From positions 1,984,001-2,048,000 of the forward strand of contig JBCAMK010000009.1 in the NCBI GenBank assembly GCA_038503065.1: a stretch of 64,000 nt of DNA, read 5' to 3'. The translations under genes and the position numbers were made by a program. Source of the stretch: Paragyromitra xinjiangensis. Lineage: Eukaryota > Ascomycota > Pezizomycetes > Pezizales > Discinaceae. The notes beneath the pieces are model-generated. The model made no database searches, was not told the DNA's origin, and saw nothing but the letters and a program-made list of their open reading frames with translations. The stretch's first letter is position 1; each line of letters opens with the position of its first letter. Shown here piece after piece: positions 24,051 to 36,216 of the stretch.

Positions 24051-24898
24051 GACTGAGATGAGGGTGAACGAATACTAGGGAAGCACCAGTACATTGCATC
24101 ACAAGCTATGGCGGTATTTCAACGTTAGTCAATAGTCAGCTGCTAGGAAATGAATTATACTTCCGTGGCTTCCCGGGCTGTAGCAATTTTCAAGAATATC
24201 ATGAAAGAGATTAAGATATTTTAGGCACCTTCCCGAGCAAAAGCTAATTCGTTTTGTGCGGCGTTTTCCGGAGAACGTAGCGGGCCCAGGAAGACGCATC
24301 ATGGAAAGGAGAGTGCGCGGCCCAGGCCTAGCACCATCTGCTTGCCGAAAAATAAAGTTGGTGGGGTACTACTACTACCCGAATTTCAACCGCGTTGTGA
24401 TATTTATTCTCAGTAGTACTACTAATACCCCTACGGTACATGTATGGAGCCGGGTACGAGACTAGCGTTAACTACATGTAGTACCTTAATTATAATATCA
24501 ATTACTACCTGAGGTTGCTGTATTTGTATTTAGTGGGGATGAGCAAATCGAATTCCCAGAAATCGGGGCCTAGTGATCTGAAGGCAGGATGCCTATGAGA
24601 TTAGCTTCTTTGTTCTCGAATAGATGTGGGGGTAAGGGTCTTTCCCGTTTGCATAATATCACATATCTCGAAATATGTATTCGCCCAATACTTTCCCGTG
24701 CACTGCCCGGCGTGGGTATTTCTTGGCTAGGGACATAATATTCGCTAGCGGTGAAGTTCGGTTCACCCCTGTCCTTTTGTTTTGGGGTATCGGCGTTACA
24801 ACACCCAAACTAAACCCAAATCACGCTAGTACGATGAAAGATGTATATTACGTACTGCCTACGGTGCGCAGTATGGGCTGGGCACGAGACTAAGTCAC

Positions 24899-25140
24899 AC
24901 CGGCCTGATGGCGGACCTGATTATACTCACACAAATGCACATAGAGCCACCCTAACAAGGCCTGCAAAGTGGTAATTAAGAAAATCATAGTCAATACCAG
25001 ACTACATGTAATTAGAATATCAGCATCTTGTAGTCACTCCCCTCTTGTTACAGTGGATTTCCTATTGACCGGGTACAAACATAAGTTTTACCCAATCGAA
25101 CCTTCTCGCTGGTTGAGAGGTGGCCCGTGTCCGCCAAACC
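24899..25140. mobile_element. MITE family 3, copy b (inverted)
   Basis: This is the reverse complement of the element at 13196-13477. It shares AGTATAATCAGGTCCGC, GGTGGCTCTATGTGCATTTG, TAGTCTGGTATTGACTATGA and AGGTGGCCCGTGTCC (read on the complement), with scattered differences and a shortened right end. Confidence 0.75.
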
Positions 25141-25589
25141 AGGGGTGGCTGTACTATTATTACATGTATCTTGTGAAACATGATCCTTGTTTATTCAGCC
25201 CCAGGTAGTGGGAGATGGGAACGAGCTTATTGTTGAGCGATAAATATTTTCATTGTTGAATACATGTATATATGCGGTATTGGACGCAACCGGACCGGGC
25301 AAGATTGAAATACAGGTTTTGTTGCCCGGCTGCCAGACACGACAGTACCTACCCGAAAAGCAGCAGAAACTTGTTGAAAGCAACTGTACCATAGCCCATA
25401 CTGAATGAACCAATTAACCAACTAACTACACGATGTAAGTCCATCTTTTTAATTCAACAATGATAAGTATGAATATTTTAAGACCTCCAGAAATTGGAAC
25501 GTACGTGTAGCTATGGTTACACACGTTCAGCCCAGAGCCGCACCTTATTTTGACAGTGCATGTAGGCATGTGAGCCTTGGCGCCGGGCG

Positions 25590-26266
25590 AGAAAACCTTT
25601 TCTATACCATGGACTTGGCAGCGCCCCCTCCCGGATAGCATCGTACTTTTTTAATCTGAATGTTTTACACACTGACCCCCCCCTCCCAAACAGGGGCCGC
25701 ACAGAGCCCAGCCTCCAGCCCACAGATACACGTGCGCAGGCGCGTGAAGCAGGCCCACATACCCGATAATTTCATGGCAGGGTAACTGCGTGCAGCCTCC
25801 AGGGCAGCAGGGCCTGCCGCCCACAAAAAATTAAAATTCACCGTTCATATTTGAGTATATAGAGATAAAATATGTAAAACTATTGCACAAATAAATACCA
25901 ATGGTTTTTGCACTATATCACTGCTGGCTACAAATATGCTGTCAATGGTGGTTGAAACCAGCTTCTGCGGTATAAAAAATGCCCAAATCGTGTGAAGTAA
26001 TGCTTTTAGAAGGTGGCGATACCGAGTGCTATTTCATGTGTGGTTGGCACCTGGGGGCGCCTAAAGGGATTTCTCTCGGGGTTACCCTACTTCCTTCAGG
26101 CGCCTGCACGTGTGTACTAGTATTTGTGGGCTGGGGGTGGGCTCTCCGCGGCCCCTGTTGGAGGGGGTCAGTGTGTGGGGCGTTTGGTTTTGTTGGCATC
26201 AAAAAAGTACGATGGTATCGATATCCGAGGGGGCGCTGCCAAGTCTATGGTATAGAGAAGGTTTTC
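25590..26266. mobile_element. Foldback element with ~165-bp inverted arms
   Basis: The left arm (25590-25748) and right arm (26095-26266) are imperfect reverse complements. Shared blocks include GAAAACCTTTTCT, CCATGGACTTGGCAGCGCC, AGCATCGTACTTTTTT, ACACACTGACCCCC, AGGGGCCGC, AGAGCCCA and CACGTGCGCAGGCGC. About 345 non-coding bases separate the arms. The structure fits a foldback-type transposon remnant. Confidence 0.75.
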
Positions 26267-26587
26267 TCTATCCAACCCCCTTGTATAGTTATCTTCTGCC
26301 AGTAGTCAGGGAGGAGGGTGCCGGGGCTCCCTACATGTGATAGTACTCGCCCAGCTTCGTACCTATTGTTCTCTGTCTAGATATTCATCGTTCCCTCAGT
26401 CTCGTTGCTCCCCCGGTCTCGTCATTCCCCAGTTCCATCGTCGCTGTTCCCCCGGACTATACCCCATCCACCAAGCTTCCTTGGACCGGGAGGCCAAATT
26501 CATCCCTCAAAGGTGGGATTCCAGCTTCTTACAGGTTTGATACATATGCTAAACCACATGTACTCAGTCGCAAATAGCAATTGAAAT

Positions 26588-27238
26588 ATGCCTCTGCCAC
26601 GGCAATTGTCAGACAACGAGAAGGCGTTGAGGACAAGGTTTAATCGATACACCCCCGTCAACCAAATAAACAAATACCTGTCTGCCATCGGAGAAACATA
26701 CCTACAATATCGTGTTGTTCCGAAATTGGTGGCCTACAATGGGCATCAAGAAAAGAAACGATGCCTTGATACAGAAGATGATAGAGATACCATAACAGTC
26801 CCGGAAGCTCGTAGACTTATGCTATCCCGAGGAACTCTGTTTTGGTTTGCCAGCCGTGGATTTAATCCCATCAGGCGCACAACACTAGAAGACAATGGTT
26901 GGCATTCAGTGGGTGCCTTTTGGCAGGGATCACCATTTTTTGAGTTTGTTATTGTTGACAACTCGTTCAGTGCATCAGACATCCTCCCAGGTGAGGAAAT
27001 TCGTTTATGCGATCTTAAATGTATAGCTACTGTGGCTCACTTCATTCGAGGGTTGAAGGGGCGTGTGAAGGTTATATGGATTGGCGATGGGGGAAATAGG
27101 GGGGGGCACTTTGACCAAAAGTGCAACAGAGATACAGCTGCGTGGTTGAGGGGGTTTGCTGAGAAAGGGGGAGATGGGCTACCGGTAGGAGGGGAAGAAT
27201 ATTGGAAGAGTCTCGGATTTCGACGCGTTCTACGTTGA
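26588..27238 (+). CDS. Gene C: 216-residue orphan, WHxxGAF family
   Basis: A single exon runs from the ATG at 26588 to TGA at 27238. The N-terminal third is basic and helical (DNEKALRTRFNRYTPVNQI). Residues about 75-115 read RRLMLSRGTLFWFASRGFN then NGWHSVGAFWQG. The same pattern (RRxxLS, L..F, WHTIGAF) is in the gene at 55904, so the two form a family. The C-terminal half has hydrophobic strands FFEFVIVDNS and VKVIWIGDGGNRGG and a Cys/Asp/Arg helix. The strand-loop IWIGDGGN is faintly like SGNH hydrolases found in some transposons, but the catalytic Ser block is not visible, so I do not assign it. It lies between the foldback element and gene D, on the same strand. Confidence 0.62.
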   Translation: MPLPRQLSDNEKALRTRFNRYTPVNQINKYLSAIGETYLQYRVVPKLVAYNGHQEKKRCLDTEDDRDTITVPEARRLMLSRGTLFWFASRGFNPIRRTTLEDNGWHSVGAFWQGSPFFEFVIVDNSFSASDILPGEEIRLCDLKCIATVAHFIRGLKGRVKVIWIGDGGNRGGHFDQKCNRDTAAWLRGFAEKGGDGLPVGGEEYWKSLGFRRVLR

Positions 27239-27986
27239 TTGTATATTACAGGATATAGACTCCGCATGTACACCAGAACTTTCCACTAAGGATCCTTTAC
27301 CACAACAGTTGGAACCAATAGGCTCGGGACTGGGCTGTAGTCTTCTTATAGAGTGAATATTCTTGTGGGTGGCGAGGATCTGGTCAGACCAATTGCTCGG
27401 TTAGCAATATTTCAACATAGCCCAACCGAGTGACATGATATGTTCAAATTGCTACTGCTAGCTGAGGCTCTTCATATGCCGTCTGGATGACTACCCGTAT
27501 TCTAATTCTTGTATATTTCTGTGTGATAGGGTATTGTAAACCCCCTCCATCTGCCACTAATTGTTCTGTTGATGCCGAAAAAAGATAAAAAATAAAGTGG
27601 ACCATCAACTACGTTATGCCAAGACTTCTCGCAATGATGGCCTGGAAGTAACACCAGGGCTGCGGATTCTGACATGTCTGGGATCATGCTCAGTGGGGGC
27701 TTAGCCTCCGGACGAGCATAATTGAGTGTGCTATGTGATGATCGGACAAGATGGAGTTTTGGTGTAGTCTACATAGGGTAGGGTGCCTTGGGGCCATAGC
27801 TAAGTTCATTCCAATCCCTCTTCAAGTCACAAACCCACGTTTCCACCGAAACCACCAAACCAAGTATATTCTCCCCCTTCCCCTACATTATCCTAGGAGA
27901 TTTTTTTTGTTTATATGCTCACAAATAAGTAGACGAAGTTACTTCCTAACCTACCCCACACTACATACCTCTACAACTTTTGAGGA
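27239..27986. other. Intergenic, leader of gene D
   Basis: No gene seen. The final 200 bases are pyrimidine-rich (CCCCCTTCCCCTACATTATC, a T run, then CTACCCCACACTACATACC) and probably form the promoter or leader of the next gene. Confidence 0.45.
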
Positions 27987-30900
27987 ATGGAGGAAAACTG
28001 TAACCCCAGCAGGATTTACATCGATTTAACCGGGGACGATTCGTACTCGGGTGAAACTAGTACCTACGATCGCAATTCGCCGGACCCAGATCGACTCGGT
28101 CTTATTGACCTTGTGAAAACGGAACCAATCTCAAGCGATGAAAATCAGTCCTCCGATGAGGAAGTGGAATATCTTAACCCCCGCATGCAAGACACCTGTA
28201 TAATCGGAAGCAGTAGCACGAGCACAACAAGAGGAGAGAGACAATTCTCAATACCAGCACTAGCCGAAACCCTCAGCAATGATTTGACTGGAATTGATAG
28301 TAAGCATTTAAACTCCTAGCGTTTTTAGTTCGATTTTTGCTGAGAGTGTATGTCTTGTCAAGGGGGCAGCAACAATTACGGTGATAGCGACGACGGTGAC
28401 AGCAGTGACGGTGAGGTCGGCAATGGCGGCAAAGACCCAAACAGACTTGCATGCGATAATTCATCAGAAAACGAACTGGGCGGCTTTATAGATGATGAAG
28501 ATGAGCCCCAAAATAGCCTTCGCTTTCATGTTGAAGAAGATGCTGGATTGGTGAAGCATACTTCTCAAAGCCTTTGCGCCTGGGAGGAGAAGACCAAGGG
28601 ATACCACGATGATTTTCACACCGAGAGAGAATGTGCTCGACTGATCAACACGCCCAGTTCACTTGATTGGGGAACTGAAACAACCCCATTCACTAAAGAG
28701 GGCCCATTGAAGGACGTTATGAAAGTAGAAACCTTTTTCGATTTTACTAGTATCGATGGGAACCCTTTCCAAGAGATTGCTGGTCCTCGGTCGGGGGACT
28801 TCGATACTGTTGACTTGACTTTCTGTCGAAGGTGGTCAACAAATTACAGCAGTTATAGGGCGTACACTCTACCGTTCAACCTAAAACACAGAACCTTCAT
28901 GATTGCCGAGAGGGATAGAATGCTCTGGTTTTTAGTGTTAAAGCCTAGGAGCCCTGATTCCATCAACATTGACGACACAACCGCCACCACAGTTAGGCAA
29001 GGGATGAAGGAATCGGCTATGACCAGATCACATGCCGTTCAGCTTACTGGTTTTATTGTCAATGTAATGATGACAACAAAAAAGCTCAGTCGGAGAGGAG
29101 TTACAAAAAAGTGGGTATTAGGAAGCGACAAGAAATGCCAACTAGATCAGCACCAATGGCCTCTTCTTCAGCATGAGATGTTTGAAAGGTGGCAAGACTT
29201 GTTGGATGCTTGCCCGGAATCGTTCTGGATCGAGCACTCCCCAACCATCCACTGTTACCGAATCGGCGGCGACCTCCAGTTCAAAAGGGCTGATTGCCAA
29301 GATGGATCACTGGCAAAAACTTTGACGGGTATGTACAACATAGATTCTGTGGAGAATTTAACCCTTGCTATTGCCACAAATATATGCTATCACAAAGCTC
29401 GGTATGGACGGGAGCCACCACGTGAGGGCGACCACGGAAACGACACCGACGAGGAGCGCCGACCAATACTCAAGGTACCAATGGCATCACTAGTTAATAC
29501 GGAAGCTATAACTCACGAGTACGAAGGGGTTGCTGGTGCAAAGCTCAGAATCTTCCCAATGGCATATTCACCAGAAGCTTGCAGCTTTCAGGCCCAGAAG
29601 CCCCCCCGAAATTACTCCGAACTCCTTCTAGACACAATCAATAGGACTCTCAACCATGATATGGGCACACGGGGGTTGGTGTACGTGGAAGGTTCAACAT
29701 TTCAGGGTTATAGTCTACTAAAGCAATATGTTCGAAATGGACCCCAAGATTTCCAGCTCGGGGGTGGCGATTATGTGGCTGGATTTTGCGCACCAACAAA
29801 TCTCAACAAGATCAATGAAAAAAAGAGACAGAAGTGCCTTGAAATTACTGAAAGCCACGAGCCATTTGAGCAACTTGAATCTGCTATCAGAAATAGTGTT
29901 GATGTAGGTCGAATGGGCGTCAGGTTTGAACCAGTTGTTTCAATCAACATTGGTTTGTTCAAGGAGAATTTTCGAACGTGGGGTTATGTATGTAAGATGA
30001 TCATACACCCTATGGCAAATTGGGGGTACATCTCTCGGCCACTTATCAATTCCTGGACAAAAATGTACAATCCTACGGTAAATCTATCGCGCCAATTCAT
30101 CTTGCATTGTTATGAAGTTCTCCAGAATATAGGATGTTGCTGACGCTAAAGCTTCGAGGTAGGTATTTCCGGAGATATATCACCCGCTGGCTTTTATGTT
30201 GAAGGGAGTTCTTTCGAGTTTGAAAAGGGAATGGGTATCACAGGGGAAGGTTTTGGATATGGTTACTGCCGAAGGTATTTCCACAGTAGAGAGGTTAGCA
30301 CGCCATTTGTTCACAGGAAACAATGCCCATCTACCACAACGAGTATGGACATGGCTGGGGTTGGCAGATTCCTTGGAATCCCATGGTTGGCCATTAATTC
30401 GGCGCGAGATCATGGACCTGAGAAGAGGTGGTGTTCGCCTGAGCCCCACACAATGGCCAAGGATCCCAAACACCAATCCACCCAGGTTGAACCTCACGCT
30501 TATAGCCAGTATCAAGCAACACTACGGTATTCATGTAGCTTCAGTTCTAGAACAGGAATTCCATCGGAAGGCTCAAATGGCACCCCGCACCGTTAGAGAT
30601 GGTGTAACGATGCTGCGAGAGGTTCTTGACACCGTTCTAGTAAGCGACTTCCGGTCGTTAGTGCTGGAGTCCCTTGAGGCACAGCACAGCTATATCAGCA
30701 CTTCAACAGCAGCAGCACTTGGGAATGGTGATGATGACGATTTGGAAACAATCAATCGTATGAGAGATTGTCGTCTCCAACGGGAGGCTTTGATTAAGGA
30801 TTTCAGTCGGAGTCAATTCCCATTTTCAAATCGGTACGGTTACCATATCTCTTTATATATTCTTTTATATTGTGATACTAATAGATGGCACATAGCATAA

Positions 30901-32142
30901 TGAAAGAAGTTATCGATTTGTTCTACCGTAGAGATCCCTCATATCCATGGAGGGAAGAGCGTTCGAGCTTCCCTAGAAGCGATATAGAATGTCTTAATAC
31001 TTCAAAATTTGCAGACATCGTCATGGAGTTTGTTAAATCAGAGATAGTGACCAATTCGGGCCGGTGGTCTCAGGGGTCAGCAACTGGCAGCCACAACTTG
31101 GGAGTCAAAAAAACTGCATTTTGTAAGCCGGGTATGACGTGGCTGGCAGCGGTTACTGGGCTACTCAGCCACGACAAAGAGGCTATCCTGACACCGGAAA
31201 ACTGGAAGGAGGCACTTGTAGAGTGTCTGTCTCACCTCCGGATAGAAATCATCCCTGGACCATATAACGGCAGATTAAGTGGCAAACGGTTTACTCAGTT
31301 GACCACACATACGGTGACCGAAGGAAGAGAGCCAACACCACAAGCATCTTTCGACGAAGTTGCGTATATGAGGAGGGTGCGAGAAGTAGTGCGTGCTCCC
31401 AAAAAGGTACATCAGTTGCCAGTCTCTGTTCCATTTATCACCCCCCCACAAGCGTACTTGGACGGTAAAAATCTTGTCATCAACGGGTACCTAGATAAAC
31501 CAGGTTTTACAAACAAGATTCCAAGGGATGGGATTGGAAGATACCTCACAAGATGTGCAACTATACTCAATTTGACCAAACCAAGGCACAAGCTTATCTT
31601 GCTTATCGGATATGCGTTGAGCTCATGCCAACCTCCACCAAGCGCCAACCAATGGATTCTTGGAGACGATCGAAACAATGAAGAATTTGCAAAATCTCTC
31701 TCAATGAACATTTGTCGAAAATCATGGTTTTTTATGTTTGTCAGCAGGGCTCTCATTAATTCTGAAGTTAGTCTTCAGGCACAAGTAGGTTCTGAGCCAA
31801 AATTAGGGAGTCTTTGGGCAGTTTTTGGTAAGTACTCTTGCTGATTCGGCCAGCCGCATGGCCCCATGGAGCAGAAGATGTAGGGACCAATGCTAACTCA
31901 CTTTAGAAAGCAGAAAAGTCAATGCCCGACTCATGGAGCTGGTGGGGCTCACTGTGAGGGTAAAAGGATGGTCTCGCCCACAGCCACGTTTCGGTGATGT
32001 GGTTCCAGCCAGCGACAAATGGGTTGAGGATAAGTTGCGTGAAGCTACCGAAGCTTCGAAGCTGAGTGCTCTCAGGTTCTTCGGTGTATTCCTCCCTGAG
32101 ACACTTGCAAAAGAAGCTGTAGAGATGATGGAAATCTCGTGA
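27987..32142 (+). CDS. Gene D: 1294-residue orphan with acidic, SUMO-motif-like N-terminus
   Basis: Five exons: 27987-28299, 28345-30077, 30163-30833, 30896-31827 and 31907-32142. All introns are GT-AG and the frame holds throughout. Branch-site-like CTGAC, ACTAAT and CTAAC occur in the last three introns. The N-terminal ~170 residues are acidic and disordered. They begin with IDLTGDD (residues 12-18), like a classical SUMO-interacting motif, and contain VKTE (43-46), which fits the SUMO-acceptor consensus. Gly/Asp/Ser runs follow (DSDDGDSSDGEVG). The remaining ~1100 residues look globular, rich in Trp, Tyr and helices (RGLVYVEGSTFQGYSLLKQY, VRFEPVVSINIGLF, TWLGLADSLESHGWPLIRRE). I see no transposase triad, helicase, polymerase, kinase or zinc-finger motif. 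The long intact frame and coherent splicing indicate a gene under selection. Predicted nuclear; function unknown. Confidence 0.78.
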
Positions 32143-32826
32143 TGTGATGGAGGATGTGAGTTAGGGATTTCTATTCCAATTATTTTTTAGCCACCAGCAG
32201 CCTTTTCCTAGTCTCGATTCCAGACCTTTTGGGAAAATCGCTATTTATTTTGGGTGGTTGACGCGATTTTTCCCAGAGAATCCAGATTTTAAACACCAAA
32301 TATTGAAAAAATCTGGGCGACTGCAACGTGGGCACGAGACTAGCCTTTTCCTACGATTATTACCATTCTTAACCCCTAGCATTGTCTTTGGTCTATATTC
32401 ACATACTTATTTCCGGGATTTCTTTTCTCTATGTGATACTCGACTTTCAATAGGAAGGTTTCAGACTGTTCAGCTATATCGCAAATAAAATACCGAATTT
32501 GTAGATCAAGTTATTATATAAGCTCTAATCTTGTTCAGGGCCGAACAACCCAACAAAGGATAATATTCTATGTATATGCTTAGACCATCAGAAATCTTTG
32601 CCTCAAGCCCGTACAAGTTGGATACCTACGTGTAGCACCAGATTAACTCGCCGAAGGATGTCTTTGATATTGAGCTAAGGGTCGTAGCTTTGTATTGTAC
32701 GTGGCGGTTTCTGTGTACGATTCCGTGGCATTCATAGAGTACCTATAATATTGGTGCGCAAAGTGCTAGCGAGTGGCGGGAGTAATGTCTCGTGGATCAG
32801 TAACTTCCCGAGAAATGTGTTTTAGG
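32143..32826. other. Intergenic, nothing recognised
   Basis: Contains one copy of GGGCACGAGACTAGCC near 32331. No gene supported. Confidence 0.4.
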
Positions 32827-33270
32827 TATGGTGGGTGTCGCCCTTAACCCGGACCAGCTTTTTGAGCCGTTATTCCACCACCCACAGCCAATGTAATTGT
32901 TAGCAAAAAGATATACGACTTCATATGATACTATTGAAGCTCCATATCTTTTTTCAAGGTATGGTAGCGGGTGGTTGTAGCGGAATAAAAACTCACTTTT
33001 GGTGGTGCATGAAATGGAACGTTCTAAGGAATACCAAGGGTGTGACTAAATATATGCAGGGGAATTACCCCCCATATTTGGCTTCTTGGGGGAAGCTTAG
33101 GCATCTATAGAGCTATAGAGTGTATTTCTAGGAGGGTTTTGATTTAGGGAGATTTTTGATAAAAATTCTCAAATTGAAGAGTTATATGCGGAATTTAGTG
33201 GGTATTTGGTGAGACATGGCGTTCCATACCCGATTTTAATTGGTCCGGGTTTAAGCTGACACCCACCATA
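32827..33270. mobile_element. Inverted-repeat element, 444 bp
   Basis: TATGGTGGGTGTCGCCCTTA then ACCCGGACCA at the left is complementary to TTGGTCCGGGTTTAAGCTGA then CACCCACCATA at the right. The inside carries AT-rich non-coding DNA and a second nested inverted pair. Confidence 0.6.
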
Positions 33271-33558
33271 CTCGGGTCAGGAATATGAAGGTGGAACATG
33301 TCTCACAATTTTTGTTATTCCACTCCCTGAATCTCGCAGAATAAGTATGGTGCACAAGTCTTAAACTGGACCACTATATTCCGCCCGATATTCCAACCCC
33401 CATGGTGAGCCAAATGACTCAAGGAGAGATACAAGATCTGGGATCATAGTAACCAAGCTCTGTATCTTTTTATAAGACGGAGGCCAGTGGCAGTGGCAGT
33501 GGCGGAATAAATACTATTTTTTGGCTGTGAAAAGTACAGAGCGGAACATTCCAAGAGA

Positions 33559-33725
33559 TACAGTCATTCATGGGGTGACGGCGAATCCTGTCTGATGGCG
33601 AACAGGGGTTATGCGCAGTATATTTCAGTACGGATTTGCTAAGCTGCCAACTTTCTCGGTCATTGATTGGCCAAAAACCCCTGTTCGCCATCAGTGGATT
33701 CGCCGTCACCCCGTGAGTGACTGTA
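33559..33725. mobile_element. MITE-like element, 167 bp
   Basis: TACAGTCATTCATGGGGTGA then CGGCGAATCC..GATGGCGAACAGGGGTT pairs with AACCCCTGTTCGCCATC then GGATTCGCCGTCACCCC..GTGACTGTA. The inverted repeats are about 50 bases and the element starts and ends in TA. Confidence 0.75.
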
Positions 33726-33966
33726 AATATACCAACCGACTAGGCGCGTCATCAGGCCAGGTAACTGCACCTTTTGCCCGCTCGAGTTCATTCGGTCGAA
33801 AGCCCTCGCTAGAAAAAGTAAAACTAGAAGATCCCGACGCTTTACGTGCCAAGAGCTAACAAATCTCCCACATGGTAATGCCACCAAACCCTTCTAAGTA
33901 AGATCTTCCTGTCACACCTTGCCTGAACCTGGAAGTATCGTACATACTTTGGGTTCCCCTTACATG

Positions 33967-34207
33967 TACTACGGGTGTAGGGGTAAGTCTGTCACCAGGT
34001 GGCGGTGCGGGCAGAAGATGTCGATTTTCCTTCCCCTTCCCCAACACTCTGAGAGGCCTGATAAAATGCGTAGTGAATAGAGAACACTATATACAAAGCA
34101 TTGACCTAGTTTAGTTGATAAAACTGAAAAACTCGGGCGAGCTCGAGTCCCTCAAGCAAATGACTGCACCGCCACCCGGTGACAGATTTACCCCTGCACC
34201 CGTAGTA
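33967..34207. mobile_element. MITE family 1, copy b
   Basis: Begins TACTACGGGTGTAGGGGTAA, GTCTGTCACCAGGTGGCGG and ends with the complement (CCGCCACCCGGTGACAGATT, TACCCCTGCACCCGTAGTA). It is 241 bases long with the same inside landmarks (CTGAGAGGCCTGATAAAATG, GAGCTCGAGTCCCTC). Confidence 0.88.
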
Positions 34208-34711
34208 CATACCTATTGTTCAGAATTTCTTGCTTTTTCTGCCATCCCGATCGTTTCCCGATATCAGCGCAACGAAAATCGTTCGATCCCTTCCAATTTC
34301 TCCTTGAGCATCCCATCCCGATCCCATCTTTTTTTAGGACTCATTCAGAAATCCCAATCCTCACGTTGGATCCCATGCATATGTGCAGCTGCTCCAGGTA
34401 TCATCATAGTTAATCTAGACTCTATGCCTGTGTGGTGCAAAGTGATAGGTCGCTATTTCTGAAGGAATTTCTCGCAGCGGGGTGTAGCGAGGTGCCGGAT
34501 GAGAAATTTGGCACGGGATCACCAGAGTGAACCCAGGCTATAAGGCGATGCCGAAACCTTTTACATGTCTTCTACCCCCTATCCAGAAAATCTGGCGTTA
34601 AATATATTCTTCCAAGCCTGGGATTGATAATCCTTCCAGTCTGTCAGTTGATAACTATCCTCTTCAACCTTTACGCTTACCTCAAAATTTCTTCGAGTCA
34701 ACTCCATTATC

Positions 34712-34885
34712 ATGTGCAACCACGAGAGGACTGTCTACGAGGGATGCCACCACAGCCAACTCCGTCTCATTTCCTACTGCCACTTCGCTCGGAACGATCC
34801 TTTCCATCAATGTTGGGGCGTTGCAGCCATCAAGCGCCAGAAAACAATCGAAGGGGAGAAATGTCCCGACTGTCGCCAGACCTAG
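34712..34885 (+). CDS. Small Cys/His-rich protein, 57 residues
   Basis: From the ATG at 34712 to TAG at 34885 a frame reads MCNHERTVYEGCHHSQLRLI, with further YCHF, HQCWG and a closing KCPDCRQT. Six Cys and six His occur in a spacing (C-H, GCHHS, C-H, HQCWG, CPDC) typical of small fungal proteins with a presumed zinc-binding fold. The CxH pair near the start and the CPxC at the end could make one site. No signal peptide is visible, so I favour an intracellular protein. It stands alone in a MITE-rich stretch; function unknown. Confidence 0.55.
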   Translation: MCNHERTVYEGCHHSQLRLISYCHFARNDPFHQCWGVAAIKRQKTIEGEKCPDCRQT

Positions 34886-35570
34886 ATCAGGACGACCTTA
34901 TTTTTTTACGGTGTGGTGGGGGGCTGCATTTTTAGGAGTCTGAATGCGGTGGAGATAATCAAGGACAAGCAAGCACTCGTGTTTTTCTAAAATCTTGTTA
35001 TTTGGAGAATCAGGACATTTAGAACCCTATCCCATGCTCCATGCCGCAAAAGTCGGCGAGAGCTAAAACCACGCTAAGAAGTTGAATAAGAGTAAATTTC
35101 AGAGGAAGCTATACACAAAAATCTTGCTACTCAGTGCGCTTTCATAATGAGGGAATTCCCTTTAACAATAAGTAGATACTATCCAAGGGCTATGGCATAA
35201 GACCTGTACATGTAGCATCTTCGTGCCAAAGACCCTAGTGTTACCATATATTTTTCAGCCTTTTTGCGGTTGGTTGGTTTTTGCCAGTTGATACAGTACT
35301 TTTCGTTCACCCGCGGTGTTCTAGTGTCTGAATACCTCAAATGCTGGAGACAGAGGTTGCCTGCAGAGTACTATTAATAGGCCGCCTAGCCTGAAACTAA
35401 TCCCACTAAGTAATAGAATACTCGTCGAAAGTTCGTACGAGTCAAACCTAGAAGTATTAATTTCTGTTTACTCTGAAAATCCCTGGGATTAGAACACCCC
35501 GTCATACAAACGCAGTTATGGATATCCATGGGACAGAGTCCCGCGGAACCAAATGGGTGGCGGCACTATG
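34886..35570. other. Intergenic, nothing recognised
   Basis: No gene, inverted repeat or RNA feature was identified. Confidence 0.4.
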
Positions 35571-35679
35571 CTCGTGCTGCCGAAAAGTCTTCGTGTCACG
35601 TGCAGAACAACTGCCAGTTATTGGGGTTTAACTGCATGTTATCTATCACGTGACACAAAGACTTTTCGGCGGCACGAGT
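35571..35679. mobile_element. Tiny inverted-repeat element, 109 bp
   Basis: CTCGTGCTGCCGAAAAGTCT then TCGTGTCACGTG pairs with CACGTGACACAAAGACTTTT then CGGCGGCACGAG across a 45-base loop. Confidence 0.7.
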
Positions 35680-36216
35680 AGGTTGATTCTGCAAGGTATT
35701 CGCAAAATTCGCTAGCGTCGGCGTCAACTTGGCAGTGTCGGGCGTGGGTGGCTTATTGAGCTTTCTTGTAAAATCGCTACCCCATACACCGGTGCTTCGA
35801 TGCTGCCAAGGAGTCCACAGATTTACTTGCGTAGTTCTCAGAAGTTCTACTCTAGGTGTAGTTGTGAGAAATCAAAATGCAAGCAATACACAGCCCCACC
35901 ACACGGATCACCATTAAGCGAACCCCAACTTTAACCAGTCTCGCCGGGCGGGACTTTAATGGCCAACACTGTTGTACCCACTCTGGTTGGGTACTAATAA
36001 GAACCCCAAAGGTATGTTTCAAAATATATACAACATCACCGTAATTAGAGGTTGGGGATTTATTGTGTGCCTTATGGAACGGGTACCTGCTACAAGAACA
36101 AATTATCGCAATCGATATTTGTTCGCTCTAGGTGGGGTGTTGGGGTGTGTATGACTGATTTCAGGTTTTTTGGTGGACATCCCAAAGAAGCCATAGAGCA
36201 ATGCCTACATATCATG

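Larger units (their letters stand above)
22430..24898. other. Intergenic, repeats only
   Basis: No gene supported. It contains the AGAGAA-rich tract (22795-22992), the paired CGTACGG sites (23665 and 23708), a 29-base direct repeat near 24001 and one copy of the GGGCACGAGACTA dispersed repeat (24846-24892). The minus-strand frames over the purine tract follow from its low complexity. Confidence 0.5.

Noticed and set aside
27751..28029. 92-codon frame before gene D
   Set aside because: It overlaps the pyrimidine-rich leader and the true start in another frame, and has no coding signature.
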